NCBI RefSeq assembly: GCF_000193735.1
Contig: NZ_AEPF01000101.1
Location: forward strand, 1 to 9,220
From: Neisseria sicca 4320
Lineage (GTDB): Bacteria; Pseudomonadota; Gammaproteobacteria; Burkholderiales; Neisseriaceae
DNA: 9,220 bases
Direction of reading: 5' to 3'
Shown here in pieces: positions 1 to 6,155 of this stretch. The notes under the pieces were generated by a model that saw nothing but the letters and a program-made list of their open reading frames with translations, had not been told where the DNA came from and did no database searches. Position 1 is the first letter of the stretch; each line of letters begins with the position of its first letter. Both the position numbers and the translations under genes were made by a program.

Positions 1-35
1 TGAGTTTGTTTCTCCAAAACTCAAATCTCAAAGTT

Positions 36-47
36 TTCAGACGACCT
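36..47 (-). other. DNA uptake sequence (AG-mucDUS), single copy
   Basis: Exact 12-mer AGGTCGTCTGAA on the minus strand. In Neisseria this motif is bound by the pilus component ComP and marks DNA for uptake in transformation. It has no inverted partner nearby within the window, so it is not a terminator as seen here; a partner could lie to the left of base 1. Confidence 0.85.
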
Positions 48-58
48 CGTTTTTATCT

Positions 59-190
59 GCAACCTGCCCCCTCTCCCGTCTGGCGGGAGAGGGGGGTTCT
101 GCGGATTTGCACGAATTTGATTTTACCTAAACCTCGGAAGCCACCCCCATCCTAACCTTCCCCCGCCAGACGGGGGAAGGGACAGGTTGC
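59..190. repeat. Intergenic mosaic element with inverted ends
   Basis: The outer ends GCAACCTG (59-66) and CAGGTTGC (183-190) are perfect inverted copies. Inside them two near-matching blocks, CTCCCGTCTGGCGGGAG at about 71-87 and CCCCCGCCAGACGGGGG at about 161-177, are each self-complementary and are also roughly complementary to each other. The whole could fold as one long imperfect stem or as two hairpins. It contains no credible ORF. It looks like a neisserial intergenic repeat, but I cannot assign it to a named family. Confidence 0.7.
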
Positions 191-204
191 TGTTGCTGCA
201 ACGA

Positions 205-310
205 GTAGCGTGGGCTTTGCCCGCGAAATGAAAGCCCAAATGTATGCCCATTCGGCTGTTGTCTGATTTTGATTATTGGATGATAGATTCGTGGGAAAAG
301 CCCACGCTAC
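205..310. repeat. Inverted-repeat element with 23-bp ends
   Basis: Arms at 205-227 and 288-310 are inverted copies of 23 bp with two mismatches; the left arm begins GTAGCGTGGGC and the right arm ends GCCCACGCTAC. The 60-bp centre codes for nothing I can recognise. Size and form fit a small palindromic repeat or MITE-like element spread through intergenic DNA. No transposase is present, and the family is not identified. Confidence 0.65.
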
Positions 311-345
311 GGGCTGGGTTTATTTCGAGCCTGTAGAGTTAAATG

Positions 346-391
346 AAAGGTCGTCTGAAAACTTGTTGTTTTAAGTTTTCAGACGACCTTT
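346..391 (-). terminator. DUS-pair hairpin terminator downstream of glmU
   Basis: Two AG-mucDUS copies in opposite orientation form a perfect 18-bp stem (346-363 with 374-391) around a 10-base loop. T runs follow on both strands, longer on the plus strand. Inverted DUS pairs commonly act as Rho-independent terminators in Neisseria. The hairpin sits 40 bp past the glmU stop, so it probably ends the leftward glmU transcript and may work in both directions. Confidence 0.8.
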
Positions 392-430
392 TTGGTTGAT
401 ACGAATCTAGGAGGAAGGCGGTTTGCTACT

Positions 431-1804
431 CTATTTCTTATCGCCTTTTTCCGGACGCACCCAGCCTTCGATCACGGTTTGGCGGGCGCGGGCGAGGGTG
501 AGTTTGTTGTCTTCGACGTTGCGGGTAATCGTGCTGCCTGCGCCGGTTGTCACTTTGTTGCCGAGGGTGACGGGCGCGACCAGGACGCAGTTGGAGCCGA
601 TGCGGACTTCGTCGCCGATGACGGTTTTGTATTTGTTCACGCCGTCGTAGTTGGCAATGATTGTGCCTGCGCCGAAGTTGGTTTTGCTGCCGACTTCGGC
701 GTCGCCGATGTAGGTGAGGTGGTTGGCTTTGGTGCCTTTGCCGATGGCGGCGTTTTTGATTTCGACGAAGTTGCCGACGTGTACGTCGTCTGAAAGGCGG
801 GCTTGCGGACGCAGGCGGGCGTAGGGGCCGATTTGGTTGTTTTGTCCGACTTCGCAGTCTTCGAGGTGAGAGAAGGGGGCGATTTTGCTGTTTGCGCCGA
901 TTTTGGCGTTTTTGATGACGCAGTTTGCGCCGATTTCGACGTTGTCACCGATTTCGATGTCGCCTTCGAGGACGACGTTGACGTCAATCACGACGTCTTG
1001 TCCGTGTTTCAGACGACCCCTTAAGTCGAAGCGGGCGGGGTCGCGCAGGGTAACGCCTGCTTTGAGCAAGGCTTGCGCCTGTTCGGTTTGGAAGATACGT
1101 TCGAGTTCGGCGAGCTGGAGTTTGTTGTTCACGCCGGCGGCGAGATGGGAGGCGCGCACTTGGACGGGATGGACTTTGATGCCGTCGGCAACGGCTTTGG
1201 CGATGAGGTCGGTCAGGTAGTATTCGCCTTGGGCGTTGTTGCTGGAGAGGCTGTTCAGCCAGTTTTCGAGTTTGGCGTTGGGCAGGACGAGGATGCCTGT
1301 GTTGATTTCGCGGACGGCTTTTTGAGCGGCGTCGGCGTCTTTTTCTTCGACGATGGCGGTTACGCTGCCTTGGCTGTCGCGGATGATGCGGCCCAAGCCT
1401 GTCGGGTCGGCGGGAACGTCGGTCAACAGTCCGACTTCGCTGCCGGCGGCTTCGAGCAGGGTTTCGAGGGTGGCGGTGTCAATCAGGGGAACGTCGCCGT
1501 ACAGTACCAGTGTGCGGCCTTCGGCGGCAAGGTGGGGCAGGGCGGTTTTGACGGCGTGGCCGGTGCCGAGTTGTTCGGTTTGTTCGACCCAAACGACGTC
1601 GCGTTTGACGGTGTCTAAGACTTGGTCTTTGCCGTGTCCGATGACGACGCAGATGTTTTGGGGATTCAGGGCGGCGGCGGTGTCGATAACGCGCTCGACC
1701 ATGGGCTTGCCGCCGATTCGGTGCAGCACTTTGGGCATTTTGGAATACATGCGCGTGCCTTTGCCGGCGGCGAGGATGACGATGTTGAGGGGTGTGGCGG
1801 ACAT
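431..1804 (-). CDS. glmU: GlmU, bifunctional UDP-GlcNAc pyrophosphorylase / GlcN-1-P acetyltransferase
   Basis: GlmU is a cytoplasmic enzyme that acetylates glucosamine-1-phosphate and then couples the product to UTP, giving UDP-GlcNAc for peptidoglycan and LOS. Read from ATG at 1804 it has 457 residues, the usual length. The N-terminal nucleotidyltransferase half carries LAAGKGTRM (11-19, with Arg18), Lys25 and the metal-binding Asp in LYGDVP (about 104). N in VNNKLQ probably supplies the second metal ligand. The C-terminal half is a left-handed beta helix of hexapeptide repeats with the acetyl-transfer His in KANHLTYIGD. A TTG at 1825 would add seven residues but lacks support from the family's N-terminus; the ATG start puts the nucleotide motif in register with known GlmU. 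The gene contains two DUS-like sites (near 783-794 and 1008-1019). Assignment is firm. Confidence 0.98.
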   Translation of the reverse strand: MSATPLNIVILAAGKGTRMYSKMPKVLHRIGGKPMVERVIDTAAALNPQNICVVIGHGKDQVLDTVKRDVVWVEQTEQLGTGHAVKTALPHLAAEGRTLVLYGDVPLIDTATLETLLEAAGSEVGLLTDVPADPTGLGRIIRDSQGSVTAIVEEKDADAAQKAVREINTGILVLPNAKLENWLNSLSSNNAQGEYYLTDLIAKAVADGIKVHPVQVRASHLAAGVNNKLQLAELERIFQTEQAQALLKAGVTLRDPARFDLRGRLKHGQDVVIDVNVVLEGDIEIGDNVEIGANCVIKNAKIGANSKIAPFSHLEDCEVGQNNQIGPYARLRPQARLSDDVHVGNFVEIKNAAIGKGTKANHLTYIGDAEVGSKTNFGAGTIIANYDGVNKYKTVIGDEVRIGSNCVLVAPVTLGNKVTTGAGSTITRNVEDNKLTLARARQTVIEGWVRPEKGDKK

Positions 1805-1848
1805 GATGGACTTTCTCGAATGCAATGTTGATGAAGGGGGTATTTAGG

Positions 1849-1888
1849 GGTCGTCTGAACGGGGTTTAGGGTTTCAGACGACCTTTTT
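1849..1888. terminator. Imperfect DUS-pair hairpin between glmU and upstream lipoprotein
   Basis: GGTCGTCTGAAC (1849-1860) pairs with GTTTCAGACGACC (1871-1883), with one unpaired A. On the plus strand a T5 run follows directly; on the minus strand, the direction of the flanking genes, no good U tract follows. It may reduce read-through from the lipoprotein gene into glmU, but the asymmetry makes this uncertain. Confidence 0.55.
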
Positions 1889-1918
1889 ATTTGGGTTTGG
1901 CGTGCGGACGTTTGGGGG

Positions 1919-2110
1919 TTATGGTTTATTGGGTTTGGGGGTGAACCGGTAAGAGTCGGCATGGCTGCCGCGTTCCAAGCGGTCGAGTGTGGTCGGTTTC
2001 AGGGGCGTACGCGCGGATGTGTCGGCGGGACGGCTGTCGAAGTCGTAGCGGTCTGTGGTGCAGCCGCTCAGGATGGCGGCGGTAACGAAAATCAGGGCGA
2101 GGGAACGCAT
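1919..2110 (-). CDS. Small lipoprotein, 63 aa, unknown function
   Basis: This short protein begins with a lysine-free but Arg-containing n-region, a hydrophobic stretch and a lipobox LSGC (residues 14-17), so it is predicted to be lipidated at Cys17 and exported to an envelope membrane. The mature part is only 47 residues, polar, rich in Arg, Asp and Pro, and has no domain I recognise. The ATG is preceded by a strong GGAGA ribosome site (about 2115-2119 on the minus strand), which supports a real gene. It lies between a second small lipoprotein and glmU, all leftward, with DUS hairpins on both sides, so it may be transcribed on its own. Function is not known; a conserved neisserial hypothetical is the fair label. 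Confidence 0.8.
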   Translation of the reverse strand: MRSLALIFVTAAILSGCTTDRYDFDSRPADTSARTPLKPTTLDRLERGSHADSYRFTPKPNKP

Positions 2111-2167
2111 GGTTTTCTCCTTGTGATGGACGGCAGATATGGGACGAACGGGATGGCGGTTATGTTT

Positions 2168-2207
2168 GAGGTCGTCTGAAACGGAAAAAACGGTTTCAGA
2201 CGACCTC
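2168..2207. terminator. DUS-pair hairpin between the two lipoprotein genes
   Basis: A perfect 15-bp stem (2168-2182 with 2193-2207) is made from two inverted AG-mucDUS copies. It lies 11 bp past the stop of the 96-aa lipoprotein gene (2218) and so probably ends that leftward transcript. There is no clear T run on either strand, so termination efficiency is uncertain. Confidence 0.65.
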
Positions 2208-2217
2208 TACGGGCGGA

Positions 2218-2508
2218 TTATTCCTCAGTTTGCGTTTCGGGCGCGGTGTGTCCGGCGCCTTGAGGTTTGTTCCATGTCGTGCCGCGTACGTTTTCTTGGT
2301 CGCCGTGCAGCGGTTTGAGGGTGCGGCGTTCGGGGCGGTATTGGTTGTAACGCATATCGCGGGAGTAGGTGCCGTCTTCGTAATAGATGCGCGTGCCTTT
2401 TTCGTATTTGGGGCGCAGGGAGGTGTGGCCGGATTCGTTTTGGTAGGTTTCCCAGGTACAGCCGGTCAGGGCGGCTGCGGCGGCGAGGATGAGGGCGGTG
2501 TATCGCAT
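2218..2508 (-). CDS. Small lipoprotein, 96 aa, unknown function
   Basis: The N-terminus has a hydrophobic alanine-rich segment ending in lipobox LTGC (residues 14-17), which predicts acylation at Cys17 and an envelope location. The mature chain is hydrophilic with several Tyr and Arg, including YEKGTRIYYEDGTYSRDMRY, which reads like short beta strands, and a Glu-rich C-terminus. I see no catalytic motif or named family. AAGGA eight bases upstream of the ATG supports the start. It follows the HAD phosphatase gene in the same direction with a gap of 62 bp, so the two could share a transcript. The role is unknown. Confidence 0.82.
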   Translation of the reverse strand: MRYTALILAAAAALTGCTWETYQNESGHTSLRPKYEKGTRIYYEDGTYSRDMRYNQYRPERRTLKPLHGDQENVRGTTWNKPQGAGHTAPETQTEE

Positions 2509-2570
2509 GATGGTTGTCCTTGTGGTCGGGCGGCTTGGTGCCGTTGTTCAAACCCGATATTGTAAAGGTT

Positions 2571-3227
2571 TCAGACGAGTGCCGACAGTTTTTCGGCACA
2601 TTCGGCGAGCGCCTGCATATCTTTTGCAACGGCGTCGGTAAAGGGCAGGAGATGGGCTTTGCTGCCGAACCATATGGTTTTCATGCCCAGCTTTTTGGCT
2701 TGGTGCAGGTTGTCCGCGCTGTCGTCGATCATGATGCACTGTTCGGGCGCAACGTCGAGCAGGCGGCAGACGGTCAGGTAGGCTTGCGGGTCGGGCTTGT
2801 AGCGCAGCCCGAAGTCGTCCGTGCCGAAGAGTGCGTCAAAACGGTTTTCCAAACCCAATGCCCCGATGATGGCGCGGACGTAAAACGAAGGACCGTTGGA
2901 AAAAACGGCTTTGCGTCCTTTCAGACGACCTAAAACGCTTTCGGTTCCCTCCATGCCCTCCAATTTTGCCAAGATTTGCGCGATGGGATGGCTTTCGCGC
3001 AGAAACTCGCGGATGTCGATTTCGGGATGGTGGATTTGCAGGCCGGCAAGCGTCGCGCCGTATCGGTGCCAATAGTCCTGACGCAGGTCGGATGCCGCTT
3101 CTTCGGAGAGCTTGAGGCGTTGCGCCATGTAGTCGGTCATGGCGCGGTTGATGATGTAGAAAATGCCGGCATCGGCGTTGTGCAGCGTATTGTCGAGGTC
3201 AAAGAGCCAAACGGGGGAAAGGTTCAT
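2571..3227 (-). CDS. HAD-superfamily phosphatase, pyrimidine 5'-nucleotidase type
   Basis: This 218-aa cytoplasmic protein has all four HAD motifs: I, DLDNTL (10-15) with nucleophile Asp10 and Asp12; II, FSNG, giving the Ser; III, the Lys in RYKPDP; IV, the acidic pair in IDDSADN. The cap is helical and inserted between motifs I and II. The overall pattern fits the SDT1/YjjG-like pyrimidine 5'-nucleotidases, which dephosphorylate nucleoside monophosphates, but substrate cannot be read from sequence. An open frame runs upstream to 3335, but that would overlap thiB by 46 bp and add 36 residues with no homology in the family; ATG at 3227 places motif I near the N-terminus as expected. No strong ribosome site is seen. 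A DUS lies inside the gene (2920-2931), and its TGA stop falls in a degenerate DUS. Confidence 0.9.
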   Translation of the reverse strand: MNLSPVWLFDLDNTLHNADAGIFYIINRAMTDYMAQRLKLSEEAASDLRQDYWHRYGATLAGLQIHHPEIDIREFLRESHPIAQILAKLEGMEGTESVLGRLKGRKAVFSNGPSFYVRAIIGALGLENRFDALFGTDDFGLRYKPDPQAYLTVCRLLDVAPEQCIMIDDSADNLHQAKKLGMKTIWFGSKAHLLPFTDAVAKDMQALAECAEKLSALV

Positions 3228-3251
3228 GTCGTGTGTTGGTGCGGATTTTGT

Positions 3252-3257
3252 TATGAT
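3252..3257 (+). promoter_or_regulatory. Candidate -10 box for thiB
   Basis: TATGAT lies 32 bp before the thiB ATG in the 62-bp divergent gap between the phosphatase gene and thiB. No good -35 hexamer is found at the right distance, so the call rests on the -10 match and position only. I saw no TPP riboswitch core (CUGAGA) in the gap. Confidence 0.3.
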
Positions 3258-3289
3258 GTTTCGTATTTTACCCGTACAAAGGTTAGAGA

Positions 3290-4291
3290 ATGAAACTGAA
3301 ATTATCCGCCCTCGCCCTCTTGCTGGCTTCGGCAAACTTATCCGCCCAGACTGAAGTGCGCCTTGCCGTACACAAATCCTTCAGCCTGCCCCAATCCGCC
3401 ATCGCGCAGTTTGAAAAAGCCAACGATGCCAAAGTCTCCGTCATCAAAGCGGGCAGCGGCAACGAAATGCTCAACAAACTGATTCTCAGCAAGGCAAACC
3501 CGATTGCCGACGCGGTTTACGGTTTGGACAACGCCAACATCGGCAAAGCGCGCGAAGCAGGCATATTGGCGGCGGCGCAGCCCAAATCCGCACCCGTTTC
3601 AGCGGGGATGCCCGTCATCGCGGCGGTCAATTACGGCTACGTTACCCTCAACTACGACAAAAAATGGTTTGAACAGAAAAAACTGCCGCTGCCCAAAACC
3701 TTGCAGGACCTGACCCGCCCCGAATATAAAAACCTGCTGGTGACGCCCTCGCCCGCCACCTCCTCGCCCGGACTTGCCTTCCTGATGGCGAACATCGGCG
3801 GCATGGGCGAAGAGGGCGCGTTCAAATGGTGGGCGCAGATGCGTCAAAACGGCGTGAAAGTTGCCAAAGGCTGGAGTGAAGCCTATTACACCGACTTCAC
3901 CCAAAACGGCGGCGCCTACCCGCTCGTCGTCAGCTACGCTGCCAGCCCCGCCGCCGAAGTCCACTACTCCAAAGGCAAATATAGCGTGCCGCCGACCGGC
4001 AACCTCTTCCTCAAAGGCGGCGTGTTCCGCCAAGTCGAAGGCGCGGCAGTCTTGAAAGGCGCAAAACAGCCCGAGTTGGCGGCAAAACTCGTACAGTGGC
4101 TGCAAAGCGGCGAAGTGCAAAAAGCCCTGCCGACCGAAATGTGGGTCTATCCCGCCGTGAAAAACACGCCGCTGCCCAAAGTCTTCGAGTTCGCCCAAGC
4201 CCCGAAACACACCGACTCGCCCAGCCGCAACGACATCGACACCAAACAGAAACAATGGGTCGGCCGCTGGACGAAGACCGTGTTAAGGTAA
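3290..4291 (+). CDS. thiB: Thiamine ABC transporter periplasmic binding protein (ThiB-like)
   Basis: A 333-aa secreted substrate-binding protein. Residues 1-19 form a Sec signal peptide, probably cut after Leu-Ser-Ala; there is no lipobox Cys. The mature protein has the marks of the thiamine/iron-type binding fold: a first strand VRLAVHKSF, the segment ADAVYGLDN that resembles the E. coli ThiB ADVVLGLDN, KGWSEAY, VVSYAASPA, and a conserved C-terminal half with VEGAAVLKGAKQPELA and MWVYPA. These agree with ThiB/TbpA, which delivers thiamine or its phosphates to ThiP and ThiQ in the inner membrane. No thiP or thiQ follows here; the next DNA is repeats, so the permease and ATPase must be elsewhere. 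An iron(III)-binding relative is less likely because of the GLDN and GWSEAY blocks. Confidence 0.88.
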   Translation: MKLKLSALALLLASANLSAQTEVRLAVHKSFSLPQSAIAQFEKANDAKVSVIKAGSGNEMLNKLILSKANPIADAVYGLDNANIGKAREAGILAAAQPKSAPVSAGMPVIAAVNYGYVTLNYDKKWFEQKKLPLPKTLQDLTRPEYKNLLVTPSPATSSPGLAFLMANIGGMGEEGAFKWWAQMRQNGVKVAKGWSEAYYTDFTQNGGAYPLVVSYAASPAAEVHYSKGKYSVPPTGNLFLKGGVFRQVEGAAVLKGAKQPELAAKLVQWLQSGEVQKALPTEMWVYPAVKNTPLPKVFEFAQAPKHTDSPSRNDIDTKQKQWVGRWTKTVLR

Positions 4292-4297
4292 GCGGGA

Positions 4298-4309
4298 AGG
4301 TCGTCTGAA
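4298..4309 (+). other. DNA uptake sequence (AG-mucDUS), single copy
   Basis: Exact AGGTCGTCTGAA, seven bases past the thiB stop. It has no close inverted partner, so it is counted as an uptake signal rather than a terminator. Confidence 0.85.
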
Positions 4310-4380
4310 AAACCGCCGCCCCATCCCGTCGGCCGGATATAGTCAAATGACTTTATTTTCGATGCGCAACTTATCGGTTG

Positions 4381-4532
4381 CCGTCATTCCCGCCCCCGCC
4401 TGCGCGAGGACAGGCTACGGTGGGAATCCATTTTTGAAATTTGGAAACTGTTTTTCAAATCAAGGTTTCTCAAGTTTTACGATGGATTCCCACCGTAGCC
4501 TGTCCTCGCGCAGGCGGGGGCGGGAATGACGG
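4381..4532. repeat. Perfect 51-bp inverted repeat, dRS3/NIME-like element
   Basis: Bases 4381-4431 and 4482-4532 are exact inverted copies of each other around a 50-base AT-rich centre. Each arm is bounded by ATTCCC and GGGAAT, the ends of the neisserial dRS3 repeat, but with a longer core than the usual 20-bp dRS3. Neisserial intergenic mosaic elements (NIMEs) consist of spacer sequences flanked by dRS3 units, so this is probably a variant. An ORF runs through it on the plus strand (4347-4529), but it is produced by the repeat and not a gene. Confidence 0.8.
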
Positions 4533-4580
4533 AATTTGACGATATGCCGTATTTAAAGTTAAGGATGTTGGCGATAAAAA

Positions 4581-4744
4581 GGGTCGTCTGAAACCTATAG
4601 TGGATTAACTTTAAATCAGGACAAGGCGACGAAGCCGCAGACAGTACAGATAGTACGGCAAGGCAAGGCAACGCCGTACTGGTTTAAATTTAATCCACTA
4701 TAAAAACGGTTTCAAACTTATCGAAACCACGTTTCAGACGACCC
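4581..4744. terminator. DUS-pair hairpin split by a Correia element
   Basis: GGGTCGTCTGAAAC (4581-4594) and GTTTCAGACGACCC (4731-4744) are perfect 14-bp inverted copies, as in the other DUS terminators of this window, but they lie 136 bp apart. The intervening DNA is a complete Correia element plus 28 bp. Removing the element would leave a loop of about 30 bases, so the terminator probably predates the insertion. Whether it still terminates is unclear. Confidence 0.6.
4596..4702. mobile_element. Correia repeat (CREE/NEMIS), 107 bp, internally deleted class
   Basis: The ends are TATAGTGGATTAA and its inverted form TTAATCCACTATA. The body contains the typical AGGACAAGGCGACGAAGCCG and AGTACGGCAAGG blocks. 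Length fits the 104-108 bp class that lacks the ~50-bp segment carrying the IHF site of the full-length form. These MITE-like elements insert at TA, can carry outward promoters, and their transcripts can be cut by RNase III. Here it lies 73 bp before a lipoprotein gene, so it could affect that gene's expression. Confidence 0.95.
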
Positions 4745-4775
4745 CTTACCGTTTCGTTTTGAATGAAGGAATCCC

Positions 4776-5024
4776 ATGAAGAAGCCCCTGCTCTACGCCT
4801 TCACGCTGACCGCACTTGGCGGCTGTTTCTACACCGAAACCCCTTACGGGCGCACCGCCGTCCTCGACCTGCCCGTCCATTCCCAAACCACCATCAACAA
4901 AACCGTTACCGTCAACGCCCCGCCGGGGACGACCGTCATCTATCAGGACAGCGAGCCGGTACACCGCTACGGCTATCCCTACCCGCCTTACCCGCGCCCG
5001 TATCCCGCGCGTCGGGTTTATTAA
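4776..5024 (+). CDS. Small Pro/Tyr-rich lipoprotein, 82 aa
   Basis: Short exported protein with an N-terminal hydrophobic segment and lipobox LGGC (residues 14-17), predicted to be lipidated at Cys17. The mature part has a Thr/Val-rich stretch around TTINKTVTVNAPPGTTVIYQ, likely beta strand, and ends in a Tyr-Pro repeat tail (YGYPYPPYPRPYP) that suggests an extended wall- or surface-associated segment. No known domain is recognised. ATG has AAGGA six bases upstream. Upstream lies the Correia element and the split DUS hairpin; downstream a DUS terminator separates it from the maf island. It is probably a conserved neisserial hypothetical. Confidence 0.82.
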   Translation: MKKPLLYAFTLTALGGCFYTETPYGRTAVLDLPVHSQTTINKTVTVNAPPGTTVIYQDSEPVHRYGYPYPPYPRPYPARRVY

Positions 5025-5030
5025 GATCAA

Positions 5031-5071
5031 AAGGTCGTCTGAAAAATTAATTTCTACTTTCAGACGACCTT
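5031..5071 (+). terminator. DUS-pair hairpin terminator after the 82-aa lipoprotein
   Basis: Perfect 14-bp stem, 5031-5044 with 5058-5071, built from inverted AG-mucDUS copies, starting 6 bp after the stop codon. It marks the boundary between core genes on the left and the maf island on the right. Confidence 0.75.
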
Positions 5072-5201
5072 ATCCGTTTGTCCTTCAAATATACAAATAT
5101 AACGTTTATGTTGTTCTTTACATTTTTTGTTTAAATTTAAATTAAACTAAGGAAGGTTAACCAACCTCCGTTTTTTTAATACGCAAAATCTAAGGAACAA
5201 C
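5072..5201 (+). promoter_or_regulatory. AT-rich mafA leader with candidate promoter and small hairpin
   Basis: This 130-bp gap is clearly richer in A+T than its neighbours and must hold the mafA promoter if the island has its own. A possible -35 is TTTACA at 5117-5122, with only poor -10 candidates 16-18 bases on (around 5139-5146). Downstream, AGGTT (5154-5158) and AACCT (5162-5166) can pair as a five-base stem followed by a run of seven T (5171-5177), resembling a weak intrinsic terminator in the leader. AAGGA at 5192-5196 is the mafA ribosome site. Confidence 0.4.
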
Positions 5202-6152
5202 ATGAAAATTCTTCTCTCTACACTTACCCTATCCACCCTCCTGCTCACCGGCTGCGGTACACTGACCGGCATTCCTTCACACGGCGGCGGCAAACGCTTT
5301 GCCGTCGAACAAGAACTCGTCGCCGCCTCGTCCCGTGCCGCCGTCAAAGAAATGGATCTGTCTGCCCTGAAAGGCCGAAAAGTCGCCCTTTACGTTTCTA
5401 CCATGGGCGATCAAGGATCGGGCAACATTACCGGCGGACGCTACTCCATCGACGCATTGATTCGCGGCGGCTACCAAAACAACCCCGACAGCGCCACCCA
5501 ATACACCTATCCCACCTACGATACTACTGCCACTACCAAAGCTGACGCGCTCTCCAGCGTTACCACTTCCACATCGCTTTTGAACGCCCCCGCTGCCGCC
5601 CTGACCAGAAACAACGGACGCAAAGGCGAACGGTCTGCCGGATTGTCCGTCAACGGCACGGGCGACTACCGCAACGAAACCCTGATTACCAACCCCCGCG
5701 ACGTTTCCTTCCTGACCAACCTCGTCCAAACCATCTTCTACCTGCGCGGCATCGAGGTCGTACCTCCCGAATACGCCGACACCGACGTATTCGTAACCGT
5801 CGACGTATTCGGCACCATCCGCAGCCGTACCGAACTGCACATCTACAACGCCGAAACCCTTAAAGCCCAAACCAAGCTCGAGTATTTCGCCGTCGACCGC
5901 AACAGCCGGAAACTGCTGATCAAACCTACCTCTGCCGCCTACGAATCCCAATACAAAGAAAAATACGCCCTTTGGACCGGCCCTTACAAAGTCAGCAAAA
6001 CCGTCAAAGCTTCAGACGGCCTGATGGTCGATTTCTCCGACATCACCCCCTACGGCGACACAACCGCCCAAAACCGTCCCGACTTCAAACAAGGCAATGC
6101 CCAAAACCTTGATGTCAGCGACGAAGTCATCCGCCGCCGTGAAGGAGAATAA
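5202..6152 (+). CDS. mafA: MafA, lipoprotein encoded with MafB toxin
   Basis: 316 aa, the normal length of MafA. Residues 1-17 are a signal ending in lipobox LTGC (15-18), so mature MafA is anchored through Cys18. The chain matches the meningococcal/gonococcal MafA pattern closely from GTLTGIP and GGGKRFAVEQELVAAS onward, through NNGRKGERSAGLSVNGTGDY and RGIEVVPPEYADTDVFVTVD to the C-terminal EVIRRR. MafA was first described as a multiple adhesin; it is always encoded just ahead of mafB, and its role in MafB export or surface display is not settled. It is separated from mafB by three bases, so the two are likely co-translated. An AG-dialect DUS (6011-6022), unlike the window's other DUS, lies within the gene. 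Confidence 0.96.
   Translation: MKILLSTLTLSTLLLTGCGTLTGIPSHGGGKRFAVEQELVAASSRAAVKEMDLSALKGRKVALYVSTMGDQGSGNITGGRYSIDALIRGGYQNNPDSATQYTYPTYDTTATTKADALSSVTTSTSLLNAPAAALTRNNGRKGERSAGLSVNGTGDYRNETLITNPRDVSFLTNLVQTIFYLRGIEVVPPEYADTDVFVTVDVFGTIRSRTELHIYNAETLKAQTKLEYFAVDRNSRKLLIKPTSAAYESQYKEKYALWTGPYKVSKTVKASDGLMVDFSDITPYGDTTAQNRPDFKQGNAQNLDVSDEVIRRREGE
6011..6022 (-). other. AG-DUS variant inside mafA
   Basis: Exact AGGCCGTCTGAA on the minus strand, encoding Ser-Asp-Gly-Leu on the coding strand. It differs from the window's dominant AGGTCGTCTGAA by one base and corresponds to the AG-DUS dialect of other Neisseria. Confidence 0.75.
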
Positions 6153-6155
6153 ACC

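Noticed and set aside
1805..1825. Upstream TTG start giving GlmU seven extra residues
   Set aside because: ATG at 1804 places the nucleotide-binding motif at the position normal for GlmU.
392..1831. Long plus-strand ORFs opposite glmU (e.g. 1073-1618, 1353-1847)
   Set aside because: Antisense shadows of a GC-rich conserved gene; low-complexity or Gly/Phe/Val-rich translations with no family likeness.
3228..3289. TPP riboswitch ahead of thiB
   Set aside because: The gap is only 62 bp and lacks the conserved THI-box core.
3228..3335. N-terminal extension of the HAD phosphatase
   Set aside because: It would overlap the thiB start and adds residues with no relation to HAD proteins.
4347..4529. 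60-aa plus-strand ORF and its minus-strand counterpart at 4477-4671
   Set aside because: Both run through the 51-bp inverted repeat and carry the same repeat-derived peptide; no ribosome site or conserved protein pattern.
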